Assembly (NCBI RefSeq): GCF_002795845.1 | Contig: NZ_CP011797.1 | Location: forward strand, 1,759,501 to 1,823,500 | DNA length: 64,000 nt | Source of the DNA: Reinekea forsetii | Lineage (GTDB): Bacteria > Pseudomonadota > Gammaproteobacteria > Pseudomonadales > Natronospirillaceae | Direction: 5' to 3' | In this document: positions 30,859 through 40,565 of the stretch, one piece after another | Layout of the letters: each line of letters opens with the position of its first letter | Numbering within the stretch: the stretch's first letter is position 1 | The notes under the pieces: generated by a model | What the model was told of the DNA's origin: nothing | Databases searched by the model: none | The model's input: only the letters and a program-made list of their open reading frames with translations | Program-made: the position numbers and the translations under genes

Positions 30859-32142
30859 TCAGTCTGCGTTACCGCTTGCGACCCGTTGAGACTCGGTGCT
30901 TTGGTAAATTAATAAGGGCTCAGACTCGCCGTTAATCACCGACTCATCAATCACCACCTTAGTGACATTAGCCTCTGATGGCACTCGATACATGGTATCG
31001 AGCAACACATTTTCCAAGATCGAGCGCAACCCCCGTGCCCCGGTGTTGCGCTGCATCGCCTTTTGAGCGATCGCTTTGAGGGCGCTTTCGCGGATGTCGA
31101 GCTCAACCGATTCCATATCAAACAGCTTTTGATACTGCTTCACTAAGGAGTTCTTCGGTTGGGTCAAGATTTGCATCAAGGCCTCCTCGTCGAGCTCTCT
31201 TAACGTTGCAACGACCGGCAAGCGGCCAATAAATTCAGGTATTAGGCCATATTTAACCAAGTCCTCAGGTTCAACCTCGGAGATGATGGAACCGATCAGA
31301 CGCTCGTCTTTTTTGATCACCTCGGCATTAAAGCCGATACCGCCCTTTTCAGTTCGATGCTGAATAACCTTCTCCAGACCTGAAAAAGCGCCGCCACAAA
31401 TAAAGAGGATGTTGGCGGTATCGACCTGTAAAAACTCCTGCTGCGGATGCTTGCGGCCGCCCTGCGGCGGCACGGAGGCTACCGTGCCCTCGATCAGTTT
31501 GAGCAGGGCTTGCTGCACACCCTCGCCGGAGACATCACGTGTGATCGATGGGTTGTCCGATTTACGTGAGATTTTGTCGATTTCATCAATATAGACTATG
31601 CCACGTTGGGCCTTTTCGACATCATAATCACACTTCTGCAGCAGCTTTTGAATGATGTTTTCGACATCTTCCCCGACATAACCGGCCTCGGTTAGCGTCG
31701 TTGCGTCGGCGATGGTGAACGGGACATTTAATAGCCGCGCCATCGTTTCGGCGAGCAATGTCTTACCGCTTCCCGTCGGGCCGATAAGCAAGATATTGGA
31801 CTTACTCAGCTCAACATCGCTATTCGTTTCAGCATACTGCAAACGCTTGTAATGATTGTATACCGCGACCGACAACACCATCTTGGCGCGTTCTTGGCCA
31901 ATAACATATTCGTCCAGTGTTTCGCGTATTTCAGCGGGCACTGGTAACTTGGCACTGTCACTCTTAGGGGCAATTTCCTGTAACTCTTCGCGAATAATGT
32001 CGTTACATAGATCGACACATTCGTCACAGACAAATACCGACGGGCCGGCAATCAGCTTTCTGACTTCATGCTGGCTCTTCCCACAGAAAGAACAATAGAG
32101 CAGTTTGCCGTCGTCGCCCTTTCTGGTTTTATCGTCAGCCAT
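30859..32142 (-). CDS. clpX: ATP-dependent Clp protease ATP-binding subunit ClpX
   Basis: 427 residues. The N-terminal zinc-binding domain has Cys17, Cys20, Cys39 and Cys42; the AAA+ core has Walker [13 protein letters not shown], pore loop GYVGED, and Walker [11 protein letters not shown]. ClpX unfolds tagged substrates and feeds them to ClpP, encoded 123 bases upstream. The IGF-like loop for ClpP docking reads KGGIGFNAE (about 275). Confidence 0.98.
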   Translation of the reverse strand: MADDKTRKGDDGKLLYCSFCGKSQHEVRKLIAGPSVFVCDECVDLCNDIIREELQEIAPKSDSAKLPVPAEIRETLDEYVIGQERAKMVLSVAVYNHYKRLQYAETNSDVELSKSNILLIGPTGSGKTLLAETMARLLNVPFTIADATTLTEAGYVGEDVENIIQKLLQKCDYDVEKAQRGIVYIDEIDKISRKSDNPSITRDVSGEGVQQALLKLIEGTVASVPPQGGRKHPQQEFLQVDTANILFICGGAFSGLEKVIQHRTEKGGIGFNAEVIKKDERLIGSIISEVEPEDLVKYGLIPEFIGRLPVVATLRELDEEALMQILTQPKNSLVKQYQKLFDMESVELDIRESALKAIAQKAMQRNTGARGLRSILENVLLDTMYRVPSEANVTKVVIDESVINGESEPLLIYQSTESQRVASGNAD

Positions 32143-32265
32143 GTAAATACTCCAATACCTTTCTATCTAACAAAGATGCAACCGACTGGCCCAAAAGGCA
32201 AGCCCTGTACCCGTCAATTCCTGTTTTTTGTGCGGAAATCACGGGCAGGCTGCGACATATCTTAA

Positions 32266-32898
32266 CTAAGAGCGAGTCGCAATGACCTTATCGATCAATC
32301 CATATTCCACGGCTTGTTCCGCGGTGAGGAAATTATCTCGATCGGTATCCTTTTCGACTTCATCGAATGGTCTACCGGTATGATAGGCCATAATTTCATT
32401 CAAACGCTGTTTCATTGAGAGTATTTCTCGCGCATGAATCTCAATATCGGTCGCTTGGCCCTGATATCCACCAAGTGGTTGGTGAATCATCATACGGGAA
32501 TTGGGCAGACAATAACGTTTGTCTTTAGCGCCGCCCGCTAACAGCAACGCGCCCATACTGGCGGCTTGACCGATACACATGGTACTTACATCAGGCTTAA
32601 TAAACTGCATGGTGTCGTATATGGCCATGCCCGCGGTGACCGAGCCCCCGGGTGAATTGATATAGAGGTGAATATCCTTATCTGGATTTTCGCTTTCTAG
32701 AAACAGCAATTGAGCTACGACCAGATTGGCTGTGTAATCCTCGATCGGGCCGATCAAAAAGATGACATTTTCCTTCAATAATCGGGAATATATGTCGAAT
32801 GAGCGCTCGCCTCGGGAGGTCTGCTCTATGACCATTGGAACCAAGCCACCTGCATTGACTATCTCGCTGGCGAAACCCGGTTGGCGATCTGATGACAT
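32266..32898 (-). CDS. clpP: ATP-dependent Clp protease proteolytic subunit ClpP
   Basis: 210 residues from [10 protein letters not shown], preceded by AGGAGTCTTTAT. An ATG 21 codons upstream falls in the tig terminator region and is rejected. The serine protease triad includes Ser114 in [10 protein letters not shown], His139 in MIHQPLGG and an Asp near residue 188. The short N-terminal extension is probably processed. ClpP forms the tetradecameric chamber used by ClpX. Confidence 0.97.
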   Translation of the reverse strand: MSSDRQPGFASEIVNAGGLVPMVIEQTSRGERSFDIYSRLLKENVIFLIGPIEDYTANLVVAQLLFLESENPDKDIHLYINSPGGSVTAGMAIYDTMQFIKPDVSTMCIGQAASMGALLLAGGAKDKRYCLPNSRMMIHQPLGGYQGQATDIEIHAREILSMKQRLNEIMAYHTGRPFDEVEKDTDRDNFLTAEQAVEYGLIDKVIATRS

Positions 32899-32928
32899 AT
32901 AAAGACTCCTACTTAAAAGTAATGAAAC

Positions 32929-32963
32929 AAAAAAAAGCTGGCTTCCAAAATGAAGAGCCAACT
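32929..32963 (-). terminator. Intrinsic terminator after tig
   Basis: Stem AGCTGGC/GCCAACT with one G-U pair and an internal bulged extension (32936-32942, 32957-32963), followed on the minus strand by eight T. It lies just upstream of clpP, so clpP must be transcribed partly from its own promoter or by read-through. Confidence 0.78.
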
Positions 32964-33011
32964 TTTATTGTAGTCGTTTAAACCAATTGCCTTGCTGCGG
33001 GTTAGTGGTGC

Positions 33012-34325
33012 TTAACCCTGCGCTGCGGTCTTTGATTTAATGGCTTCTTCATAGCTGACAGCCGTGTCAACAATTTTACATTTTGATAAGATATGGTCAA
33101 CTGCGGCGTTTTCAACCACTACGGCCTTAACTTGATCTAACATTTCAGCATTATTACTATAATAATCAATAACCTGTTGCGGATCCTGATATACCGACGC
33201 TTGGTCTGCGATATAGCTCTTAACCGCGGCTTCATCAGCCTTAATCTCGGCAGACGTTACCACTTCATTCATAATCAGGCCGATTTTGACCCGTCGAGCA
33301 GCCTGTTCGCTGAACAAATCGTCCGGCAATGCACTAGGATCTATCTGGGATTGCTCGCCGAACTGCTTAACGGCTTGCTGCTTCAGACGTTGAATCTCTT
33401 CTTGCACCAATGCTTTCGGGACATCAAATTCATTGGCCGCAACCAGTTGGTCGATAACGGCGTTTTTCAGCTGTCCATCTAACGCGGTACGGGCCTCACG
33501 CTCCATGTTCTGGCGGACTTCAACCTTAAACGTCTCTACGTCCTTGCCTTCTGCGCCAAAGGCGGTAAAAAACTCGGCGTTCAACTCAGGCAATTCAGCT
33601 TCAGCAACTTCCAACACCTTAATGTCAAAAACAGCGAGCTTACCGGCCAATTCTTTGTTGCCGTAATCTTCTGGAAAGGTTACGTCGATAGCCTTCTCGC
33701 TGCCAACAGCCATGCCTTCGATGCCCGATTCGAATCCTGGAATCATCTGGCCAGAACCTAGGGTGACCGACTGCCCTTCAGCGCTGCCGCCGTCGAACAG
33801 TTCGCCGTCAATCTTGCCGGCAAAGTCAATCTTAACCCGATCGGTCAACTGAGCGACCCGATCCACGGCCACAAAGTTGGCGCGCTGCTTTTGCAGATTT
33901 TCGAGCATCGTATCGATATCAGCATCGGTAACAGTGGCAGTCATTTTCTCAAGTTCAATGCCGTCAAAACTGGCCAAGGTGACATCCGGAAAGACTTCAA
34001 AGGTCGCAGTAAACTCTACGTCCTGGCCCGTGATGTCTTTGGTGAACTCGATGCGCGGTGCGCCGGCTGGAATGATTTTTTCAGCGGAGATCGCTTGGAC
34101 GTAGTGGTTACGCACAACATCTTCAAGAACTTCAGCGCGAATACCTTCGCCAAAACGTTGCTTGACGACAGACATAGGAACCTTGCCGGGACGAAAGCCG
34201 TCGATCTTAACTCGTCGGGCGGTGTCCTTTAATTTTTGACTAACAGCATTATCAATTTCATTTGCTGGTACGCCGACAGTCATGCGGCGTTCAAGACCAG
34301 CGGTTGTCTCGACAGAAACTTGCAT
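33012..34325 (-). CDS. tig: Trigger factor (Tig)
   Basis: 437 residues. An N-terminal ribosome-binding domain (with RRVKIDGFRPGKVPMSVVKQ, containing the GFRxGK-type signature), a FKBP-like prolyl isomerase domain (about 155-240: FDGGSAEGQSVTLGSGQMIP) and a helical chaperone domain. Trigger factor meets nascent chains at the ribosome exit. It heads the tig-clpP-clpX order found in most gammaproteobacteria. Confidence 0.97.
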   Translation of the reverse strand: MQVSVETTAGLERRMTVGVPANEIDNAVSQKLKDTARRVKIDGFRPGKVPMSVVKQRFGEGIRAEVLEDVVRNHYVQAISAEKIIPAGAPRIEFTKDITGQDVEFTATFEVFPDVTLASFDGIELEKMTATVTDADIDTMLENLQKQRANFVAVDRVAQLTDRVKIDFAGKIDGELFDGGSAEGQSVTLGSGQMIPGFESGIEGMAVGSEKAIDVTFPEDYGNKELAGKLAVFDIKVLEVAEAELPELNAEFFTAFGAEGKDVETFKVEVRQNMEREARTALDGQLKNAVIDQLVAANEFDVPKALVQEEIQRLKQQAVKQFGEQSQIDPSALPDDLFSEQAARRVKIGLIMNEVVTSAEIKADEAAVKSYIADQASVYQDPQQVIDYYSNNAEMLDQVKAVVVENAAVDHILSKCKIVDTAVSYEEAIKSKTAAQG

Positions 34326-34441
34326 GAGGCTTCCTCTTAATTATAAAAATACGGAAAAAATTTGGGCTGTTACTCTAAGGAGGCAGCAGCCCATAATCAA
34401 GGCCTAAAGTACCGTTAATTTAGTTTTTAACCGATTTAGGC

Positions 34442-34470
34442 AAAAAAAAAGGCCGTATAAACGGCCTTTT
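34442..34470 (-). terminator. Intrinsic terminator of the Pro-Arg-His tRNA operon
   Basis: Six-bp stem GGCCGT/ACGGCC (34451-34456, 34461-34466), loop ATAA, with nine T on the minus strand immediately after. It lies 8 bases beyond the tRNA-His 3' end. Confidence 0.9.
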
Positions 34471-34477
34471 CAAATAT

Positions 34478-34554
34478 TGGGGTGGACGATGGGGCTCGAA
34501 CCCACGACCACCGGAATCACAATCCGGGGCTCTACCAACTGAGCTACGCCCACC
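34478..34554 (-). tRNA. tRNA-His (anticodon GTG)
   Basis: Full cloverleaf with acceptor GTGGGCG/CGTCCAC, anticodon stem CCGGA-loop TTGTGAT-TCCGG and encoded CCA. The extra G at position -1 that is characteristic of tRNA-His is encoded (34554). It is the last gene of the operon. Confidence 0.95.
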
Positions 34555-34573
34555 ATATCTGTACGTTGTGTTT

Positions 34574-34650
34574 TGGTGCGCCCGGCAGGACTCGAACCTG
34601 CAACCACTCCCTTAGAAGGGGAGTGCTCTATCCGGTTGAGCTACGAGCGC
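34574..34650 (-). tRNA. tRNA-Arg (anticodon TCT)
   Basis: 77-base cloverleaf with acceptor GCGCTCG/CGGGCGC (one G-U pair), anticodon loop CTTCTAA and encoded CCA. It reads the rare AGA/AGG Arg codons. Middle gene of the Pro-Arg-His operon. Confidence 0.95.
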
Positions 34651-34684
34651 ATTCCAGCCCGTTCTGCCGTTCACCTATCGATTT

Positions 34685-34761
<77 letters not shown>

Positions 34762-34783
34762 ATCGATCCGTGTCCGTCAACGT

Positions 34784-34819
34784 GGGGCGCATATTAATGA
34801 TGGACTCACCTTGCGTCAA
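34784..34819 (-). promoter_or_regulatory. Sigma-70 promoter of the Pro-Arg-His tRNA operon with GC-rich discriminator
   Basis: On the minus strand, TTGACG (34819-34814), a 17-base spacer, TAATAT (34796-34791) and the discriminator GCGCCCC (34790-34784). Nearly ideal spacing and a GC-rich discriminator are the hallmarks of stringently controlled stable-RNA promoters. The same discriminator plus ACGTTG recurs at the second tRNA operon. Confidence 0.82.
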
Positions 34820-34973
34820 ACGTTATTTAAAAAAAATCTTAAAAAACAACGCGGTAGCCTATTTTGCGTACACAAAACGCGCCTCAGGAATGACGCACAA
34901 GCGGGTTGCCGTCTGGTCAGTCGCGTGAGAAAATAGCGGATTGACTTCTAACCCTAGCCGACAAGGTGATTGA

Positions 34974-35840
34974 GTGACTGCGAAAATAATTGACGGCAAG
35001 GCCATTGCGGCCGAGCTGGTTGCTAAGATATCCCTCGAAGTAAAGGCTTTAACTAGCCAAGGCCACCGCCCGCCGGGCTTGGCGGTTATATTAGTGGGGT
35101 CTGATTTTGCCTCGCAAAAATACGTTGGCAGTAAGATGAAGGCCTGTAACGACGTTGGCTTTAAGTCAAAAACCTATGAATTCCCCACAACAGCGCGGGA
35201 AAAGGAAATCCTTGATCTGATCGACACCCTAAATGAGGACGCCTCTATAGACGGTATCCTGGTGCAGATGCCGTTACCCGAGCACATTAACGCCGATACC
35301 ATCGTTGAACGGATAAAGGTCGATAAGGATGTTGATGGCTTTCATCCATTCAATATCGGTCGCTTGGCGCAGCGCCGACCTCTGCTCGAGAGCTGCACTC
35401 CGAAAGGTATTATGGCGCTGTTACAGAGTACCGGCGAAGCCGTGCGCGGCAAGGAGGCGGTTGTGGTCGGCGCATCCAATCACGTTGGAAGGCCCATGTC
35501 CCTGGAACTGCTCTTGGCCGGTGCGACGGTGACTACGACCCATCGCTTCACCCAGAATCTGGAAAAACATGTCCGCGACGCCGATATAGTCGTTGTTGCG
35601 GCCGGCAAACCTGGCCTGGTAAAAGGCGAATGGATCAAACCTGGTGCTATCGTTATCGATGTTGGCATCAACCGCAATGAACACAACCAGATTGTCGGCG
35701 ATGTCGAATTTGAGGCCGCCTACGATCGTGCCGGCTGGATAACGCCGGTTCCCGGTGGTGTCGGCCCAATGACAGTGGCCACCCTAATGGAAAACACCCT
35801 AATTGCTGCAAAACAATTGCATCTTGGCATTACCAATTAA
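34974..35840 (+). CDS. folD: Bifunctional methylene-THF dehydrogenase/cyclohydrolase (FolD)
   Basis: 288 residues with a GTG start preceded by AAGGTG. It oxidises 5,10-methylene-THF to methenyl-THF and hydrolyses it to 10-formyl-THF. Family motifs include [18 protein letters not shown] with the catalytic Lys, [23 protein letters not shown] and the Rossmann segment [12 protein letters not shown]. The usual second residue of the last motif is R (GRSxxVGxP); here it is A-S-N. It is followed by ppiB after 14 bases. Confidence 0.96.
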   Translation: MTAKIIDGKAIAAELVAKISLEVKALTSQGHRPPGLAVILVGSDFASQKYVGSKMKACNDVGFKSKTYEFPTTAREKEILDLIDTLNEDASIDGILVQMPLPEHINADTIVERIKVDKDVDGFHPFNIGRLAQRRPLLESCTPKGIMALLQSTGEAVRGKEAVVVGASNHVGRPMSLELLLAGATVTTTHRFTQNLEKHVRDADIVVVAAGKPGLVKGEWIKPGAIVIDVGINRNEHNQIVGDVEFEAAYDRAGWITPVPGGVGPMTVATLMENTLIAAKQLHLGITN

Positions 35841-35854
35841 TAAAAGGATAGACG

Positions 35855-36352
35855 ATGAACGTTTTACTTAAGACCTCTATGGGCGATATCAAGATTCAAC
35901 TGGATTTTGACAAAGCCCCTAAATCGGCGGCGAATTTTCAGCAATACGTGGAAGATGGTTATTTCAACGGTCTGATCTTTCACCGGGTGATCAATGGCTT
36001 TATGGTTCAGGGTGGCGGCTTTGAGCCGGGCATGACCCAACGCGCCAGCGGTGCGGCGATTAAAAATGAAGCCAACAATGGTGTCAAAAACACTAAATAT
36101 AGCTTGGCTATGGCCCGCACCATGGATCCGCACTCAGCAACCGGTCAGTTTTTTATCAATGTCGCCGATAACAGCTTTCTCGATTTTAAGTCTGAAACTG
36201 CAGATGGTTGGGGTTATGCCGTATTTGGTGCAGTCATTGACGGCACCGAAGTGGTTGACCGCATCAAAGCGGTGCCCACTACCTCTAAGGCCGGCCATCA
36301 AGACGTGCCGACCGACGATGTAATCATCGAATCCGCCACAATGGTCGATTAA
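35855..36352 (+). CDS. ppiB: Cytoplasmic peptidyl-prolyl isomerase B (cyclophilin)
   Basis: 165 residues without a signal peptide. A cyclophilin with [15 protein letters not shown] (catalytic Arg), [20 protein letters not shown] and [15 protein letters not shown]. It speeds prolyl cis-trans isomerisation. The TAA stop shares its last base with the lpxH start (TAATG), so the two are coupled. The order folD-ppiB-lpxH resembles the Pseudomonas arrangement. Confidence 0.96.
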   Translation: MNVLLKTSMGDIKIQLDFDKAPKSAANFQQYVEDGYFNGLIFHRVINGFMVQGGGFEPGMTQRASGAAIKNEANNGVKNTKYSLAMARTMDPHSATGQFFINVADNSFLDFKSETADGWGYAVFGAVIDGTEVVDRIKAVPTTSKAGHQDVPTDDVIIESATMVD

Positions 36353-37104
36353 TGATCCAGTCTTTTGAGAATGCGCTGTTCATCTCGGACATCCATTTGA
36401 CCGAAGATCGCCCGGACGTCGTTCGGGCTTTTTTTGACTTTTTACGCTGGATTCCAGAATCAACCGAGGCACTCTTTATACTCGGAGACTTTTTTGAATA
36501 TTGGGTCGGTGATGATGCAACCAGCGATCTAGCCAACCAAGTCGCCATCGCGCTAGCCCATATTGCCAATAGCGCGCAAATACAGATCTTTTTTGTCGCG
36601 GGGAATCGAGATTTTGCACTTGGCAAGCGCTATGCCAGCCGTTGTCAGATGACTGTGCTCGCAGATGAAAGTCACTTCAAGATAGCCAATCGGCAGGTCG
36701 TCGTGACTCATGGTGATCAATATTGCAGCGACGATGTGAGTTACCAGCGCTTCCGCGCAGTGATTCGCCATCCTCTCGTGCTCTCCGCCCTACTCGGCTT
36801 ACCGAAAAAATACCGGGTCCGGCTGGCAGAAAGCTTGCGGGCACGATCCAAATTCCGCTTTCAGACCAACCCGGTCTATATCGATGTTAACGAGCAAACC
36901 ATTGCGGCCGCTTTCGCTCGCCTGGGCTGCCAACTGATGATTCACGGTCACACCCATCGGGCCGACATCCACACTTATGAGCACGACAAGGCTATGCATA
37001 CCCGGTTGGTATTGGGCGATTGGCATCATCTTGGCTGGTATGCCCAGTTAAACGCAACGGGGCACTCGTTACACCAGTTCGCGATAGCCCAACCGGTATT
37101 TTAA
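36352..37104 (+). CDS. lpxH: UDP-2,3-diacylglucosamine diphosphatase (LpxH)
   Basis: 250 residues. A calcineurin-like metallophosphoesterase that makes lipid X in lipid A synthesis. Metal-binding motifs are FISDIHL (Asp13, His15), GDFFEYWVGDD, GNRDFALG, THGDQYC and HGHTHRAD. It is convergent with miaE and the two stop codons overlap by four bases. Confidence 0.96.
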   Translation: MIQSFENALFISDIHLTEDRPDVVRAFFDFLRWIPESTEALFILGDFFEYWVGDDATSDLANQVAIALAHIANSAQIQIFFVAGNRDFALGKRYASRCQMTVLADESHFKIANRQVVVTHGDQYCSDDVSYQRFRAVIRHPLVLSALLGLPKKYRVRLAESLRARSKFRFQTNPVYIDVNEQTIAAAFARLGCQLMIHGHTHRADIHTYEHDKAMHTRLVLGDWHHLGWYAQLNATGHSLHQFAIAQPVF

Positions 37105-37727
37105 GCCGCTAGTGGCGGGCCACTGTGAAAACGAAATTCATTATCGGGACGGGTAATCAGTTCTTGTTCGGCCGCGAGGAAGAGTTCGACGCGAGGAGTA
37201 ATCGGCTCGACGCTGTATTGCTGGGCCAAACCCAGATAGTCACCATAGTGCCGACATTCACTGCGCAAGAGCGAAAAATAGAACTTGGCCAAATCATCGT
37301 CTAAAAAGGGTATCAATCGGGCGAAACGCTCACAGGAGCGAGCTTCGACGATAGCACCGATAATACATTTATCGACCAGCAAATAAGGCTCTTGCCGATT
37401 CGCCAATTTAAACAGCCCGGCCGCATAGCGTGAAGCCGATACCTCGATGTAGTCAATGCCACGCAACAGCATTATTTTATGCACCTGATCAAAGTGCACC
37501 AACTCCTCACGCGCCAACTTACTCATCTTCGCCAACAACTCGGGTCGGTCGATATATTTAAACATCAGTGACATGGCGGTTGAGGCCGCCTTTTTTTCAC
37601 AGTTGGCGTGATCAATCAGCAAGGTTGGCAGCTGAGTCACCGCCATATCAAGCCACTCCTGAGGTGTTTCACAGGTTAAAAAGCTCCGAATCTCAACTAA
37701 CAGATCGTCTATAACCGCCGGTTCCAT
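37101..37727 (-). CDS. miaE: tRNA-(ms2io6A37) hydroxylase (MiaE)
   Basis: 208 residues. A ferritin-like di-iron monooxygenase that hydroxylates the isopentenyl side chain of ms2i6A37 in tRNAs. Iron ligands are visible as REELVHFDQVH, EARSCERF and ECRHYGD. It is present in Pseudomonas and Salmonella but not in E. coli K-12. A single transcription unit, convergent with lpxH. Confidence 0.93.
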   Translation of the reverse strand: MEPAVIDDLLVEIRSFLTCETPQEWLDMAVTQLPTLLIDHANCEKKAASTAMSLMFKYIDRPELLAKMSKLAREELVHFDQVHKIMLLRGIDYIEVSASRYAAGLFKLANRQEPYLLVDKCIIGAIVEARSCERFARLIPFLDDDLAKFYFSLLRSECRHYGDYLGLAQQYSVEPITPRVELFLAAEQELITRPDNEFRFHSGPPLAA

Positions 37728-37923
37728 TGCACCACCCTTCTATTTTGTTGGTTCTTGCTGTGAGGCACCCCGTGCTAATAAAGGACCTTAATGGGCGCGA
37801 ATTATAAGAACTGGTCAAAAAAATGCTACGTTTGTTGATTAATTTGACCTATTTACCGCTAAAAGTGGATATCACGGCAAATATTCATACAATTTGCGTT
37901 TTCACCTAGACTTGAGTTGTTTA

Positions 37924-39012
37924 ATGCCGTTTCCGTTTGCTCCTGATCAATACCAAAGCCAATTGGCCGCCAAAGAAGCTATCCTAACCGAACTATTAGC
38001 CGACTGGACGCGACCAGCGCTAAGCGTTTGCGCTTCGCAACCGAGCCATTACCGGATGCGTGCGGAGTTTCGCATTTGGCATGATGGTGCACGCTCTTAT
38101 TACGCCATGTTCGACCCCAAAAACCCGACCGTACCGCTCGAGGTGACCGAGTTTCCGGTGGCCTCAAAGTTATTGAACCGGTTAATGGATGAGGTTATGG
38201 CAGGTGTGATGAGCGATCCGGAACTGCGCCATAAGCTATTCCAGGTGAACTTTCTCACGACCCAGTCCGGCGATGCACTCATAACTCTGATATATCATCG
38301 GCAATTGGCCGAGGACTGGCTCGAACGTGGCAACCATTGGCAGAGTGTGTGGGGCTTCCCGGTGATCGGTCGGGCACGCAAGCAACGGCATGTGTTAAGC
38401 CGAGACTTTGTCACCGAACAGCTCAGTATCGCCGGCCAGAGCTACGATTTTCACCAGTATGAGAGCAGCTTTACTCAGCCCAATGCCGGCGTCTGTGAAC
38501 AGATGGTCAGCTGGGCCGTCGCACAAACACTGGGTTCGCAACAGGGCGACCTGATGGAGATGTATTGCGGCAATGGTAATTTCTCCATTCCCCTGTCGCA
38601 CAACTTTCGCTTGGCCCTTGGCACAGAGATTTCACGCACCGCGGTTAAGAGCGCCCAAGAAAATATCAGCCTGAATCGACGTGACAACTTAAAAATCGCT
38701 CGCATGGCCAGTGAAGACCTGTCCAAAGCCTGGGTTAAAAATGAACCCAGTCGGCGCTTTAATGAGTTTGACATGGCCTCCTATGACTTTGATACCGTGT
38801 TGGTTGACCCGCCTCGAGCGGGTTTGGATGAGGACACCATCAGCCTTATTCAGCGCTTTCGACGCATCGTCTATGTGTCGTGTAACCCAGAATCAATGGT
38901 CGCCAATATAGCCGCCTTGCAAGGTGACTATAGGATGACCGCCTGCGCCCTATTCGATCAATTTCCCTACACCCATCATATGGAAGCCGGGGTCATCTTA
39001 GAGCGTTGTTAA
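37924..39012 (+). CDS. trmA: tRNA (uracil-5-)-methyltransferase (TrmA)
   Basis: 362 residues from the ATG giving MPFPFAPDQYQS; a TTG ten codons upstream is less likely. It makes m5U54 in the T loop of tRNA. The methyltransferase domain shows MYCGNGNFSIPL for SAM, DPPRAGLD, and the nucleophilic Cys in YVSCNPESM. Length is close to E. coli TrmA (366). Confidence 0.96.
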   Translation: MPFPFAPDQYQSQLAAKEAILTELLADWTRPALSVCASQPSHYRMRAEFRIWHDGARSYYAMFDPKNPTVPLEVTEFPVASKLLNRLMDEVMAGVMSDPELRHKLFQVNFLTTQSGDALITLIYHRQLAEDWLERGNHWQSVWGFPVIGRARKQRHVLSRDFVTEQLSIAGQSYDFHQYESSFTQPNAGVCEQMVSWAVAQTLGSQQGDLMEMYCGNGNFSIPLSHNFRLALGTEISRTAVKSAQENISLNRRDNLKIARMASEDLSKAWVKNEPSRRFNEFDMASYDFDTVLVDPPRAGLDEDTISLIQRFRRIVYVSCNPESMVANIAALQGDYRMTACALFDQFPYTHHMEAGVILERC

Positions 39013-39135
39013 GCCAGCGCCAGGACATGCGCCACTCAGGCATAGATCTGAATATGACACCCTTTTAGCGTACAATCTAACCGTTATAACCGCGGCCTGA
39101 CCCCCGGCCGCCGCCCCTCAAATTTGGAGTAACAG

Positions 39136-40215
39136 ATGTTTTCAGCCTTTCGCTTGGTTCGGATTCCACAAGACAGTCAATTGCAGGCGTGGAACGCCGC
39201 CGATGAACTGCTCTTGGAGCGCCTTAATACCAGTACCGCCGGCAAAATAGTGGTCGTCAACGACGACTTTGCCGCCCTTGCCGTGGCGCTGCACGAAAGC
39301 GATCTGGACTGGTGGCACGACTCGGCCATGGCCCAAGAAGCACTGCAGCTGAACTGCAGCAAGAATGCCGTTCGATTGCCCCAGATAATCGATCAGCTGG
39401 CCACGGTGGCCACCTATCAAACGGTGATCATCCACATTCCCAAATCAATTAAATTGTTTCAATGGCAATTGGAGCAGCTTATTGCGGCCAGCTCGGCTGA
39501 GACCCAGTTTTATGTTCTGGGCATGGTCAAACATGTTGGCAAGGGTCACATAAAGGTCATGGAACAGCTCTTTGCCGAGGTTGAACCCGGTCGAGCGGAG
39601 AAAAAAGCTCGGGTAATTCGTCTGCAGAAACCGATCACATCGGCCCAATCGGTTGGCAACAGCCAATATCAGGTACCCGAGCTATCGGCCGAATTCACCA
39701 ACCTGCCCGGCTGTTATGCGGAAAATACCATTGATCCCGGGGCGCGCACCTTTATTGGCTTTTTTAACCTAATGCCTCAGGTCAACAAGGCGCTGGATCT
39801 GGGCTGTGGCAATGGACTTTTGGCAGTTGCCCTGCTGCAGCGGCAGCCGGAGCTCGAACTGTGCTTGGTAGATGACAGTCAACAGGGCTTGGCGTCGGCG
39901 CAACTCAGCCTGGCGGCAAACGGTTGGACCGAGAAACTCAGTTATCGGCACAGTAATGGCCTGAACCAGTTGGCTCACGATGAGCAATTTGAGCTAATTA
40001 TCTGCAATCCGCCCTTTCATCAGAGCACGACCCTAACTGAAAACATCGCCGTCAAGATGATCCGTGATGCCGGCCAACACCTAACTGAGGGTGGACAGCT
40101 GTGGTTGGTTGCCAACCGCCATTTGGATTATCGCACCGCCTGCAAACGCCATTTTCAGGCGGTCAAGCTGCGCTCCAATAACGCCCGGTTCAATATTATT
40201 CAGTGTATTAAATAG
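39136..40215 (+). CDS. rsmC: 16S rRNA m2G1207 methyltransferase RsmC family
   Basis: 359 residues with two Rossmann-like domains. The C-terminal one has LDLGCGNGLLAVALL and the base-flipping motif IICNPPFHQ (N-P-P-F), typical of N2-guanine methyltransferases. The N-terminal domain is a degenerate copy. RlmG (23S G1835) is a close paralogue; length and arrangement favour RsmC but do not exclude it. A ribosome binding site TTGGAGTAACAG precedes the ATG. Confidence 0.87.
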   Translation: MFSAFRLVRIPQDSQLQAWNAADELLLERLNTSTAGKIVVVNDDFAALAVALHESDLDWWHDSAMAQEALQLNCSKNAVRLPQIIDQLATVATYQTVIIHIPKSIKLFQWQLEQLIAASSAETQFYVLGMVKHVGKGHIKVMEQLFAEVEPGRAEKKARVIRLQKPITSAQSVGNSQYQVPELSAEFTNLPGCYAENTIDPGARTFIGFFNLMPQVNKALDLGCGNGLLAVALLQRQPELELCLVDDSQQGLASAQLSLAANGWTEKLSYRHSNGLNQLAHDEQFELIICNPPFHQSTTLTENIAVKMIRDAGQHLTEGGQLWLVANRHLDYRTACKRHFQAVKLRSNNARFNIIQCIK

Positions 40216-40266
40216 GGCGCGGGTGTCGGCCGGCGATATAAAGATATAAGCATGGAGGGCGACTTG

Positions 40267-40500
40267 ATGCAAAATGCGCTAATCTGCCCACTCTGTCTGG
40301 CGGATAACCGGTGCGCTTCCGCCGCTTCTACTAATAGAAGTAGCGCCGATAAGGCTGCCGACTGCTGGTGTATGGCGCTAGAGATTCCGCCTACCCTGCT
40401 CGCACAGGTGCCGACTGCGCAGCGCAACCGAGTGTGCATCTGCGCAACCTGTATTGCCGCTTTCTGGTCTAATGCAGGCTCGGAGGTAGGCGATGCTTAG
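40267..40500 (+). CDS. Cysteine-rich CWC family small protein
   Basis: 77 residues from the ATG with GGAGG eight bases upstream. Eight Cys occur at about positions 7, 10, 16, 33, 35, 57, 59 and 62, in CPLC, CWC and CICATC, matching the Cys_rich_CWC family, whose function is unknown and which probably binds metal. It follows rsmC in the same direction and is convergent with rlmKL, all rRNA modification genes. A role in RNA modification is only a guess by association. Confidence 0.75.
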   Translation: MQNALICPLCLADNRCASAASTNRSSADKAADCWCMALEIPPTLLAQVPTAQRNRVCICATCIAAFWSNAGSEVGDA

Positions 40501-40534
40501 CCCGAGCACAGGGCTTCATCGACTCCTACCGACC

Positions 40535-40565
40535 GCCTAAGGCTGACCACCGGTTGGCCTTAGGC
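40535..40565. other. Hairpin without U-tract at the CWC/rlmKL convergent junction
   Basis: A 9-bp perfect stem GCCTAAGGC/GCCTTAGGC (40535-40543, 40557-40565) with a 13-base loop that can itself pair ACC with GGT. It overlaps the last codons and stop of rlmKL. No T-run on either side. Confidence 0.6.
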
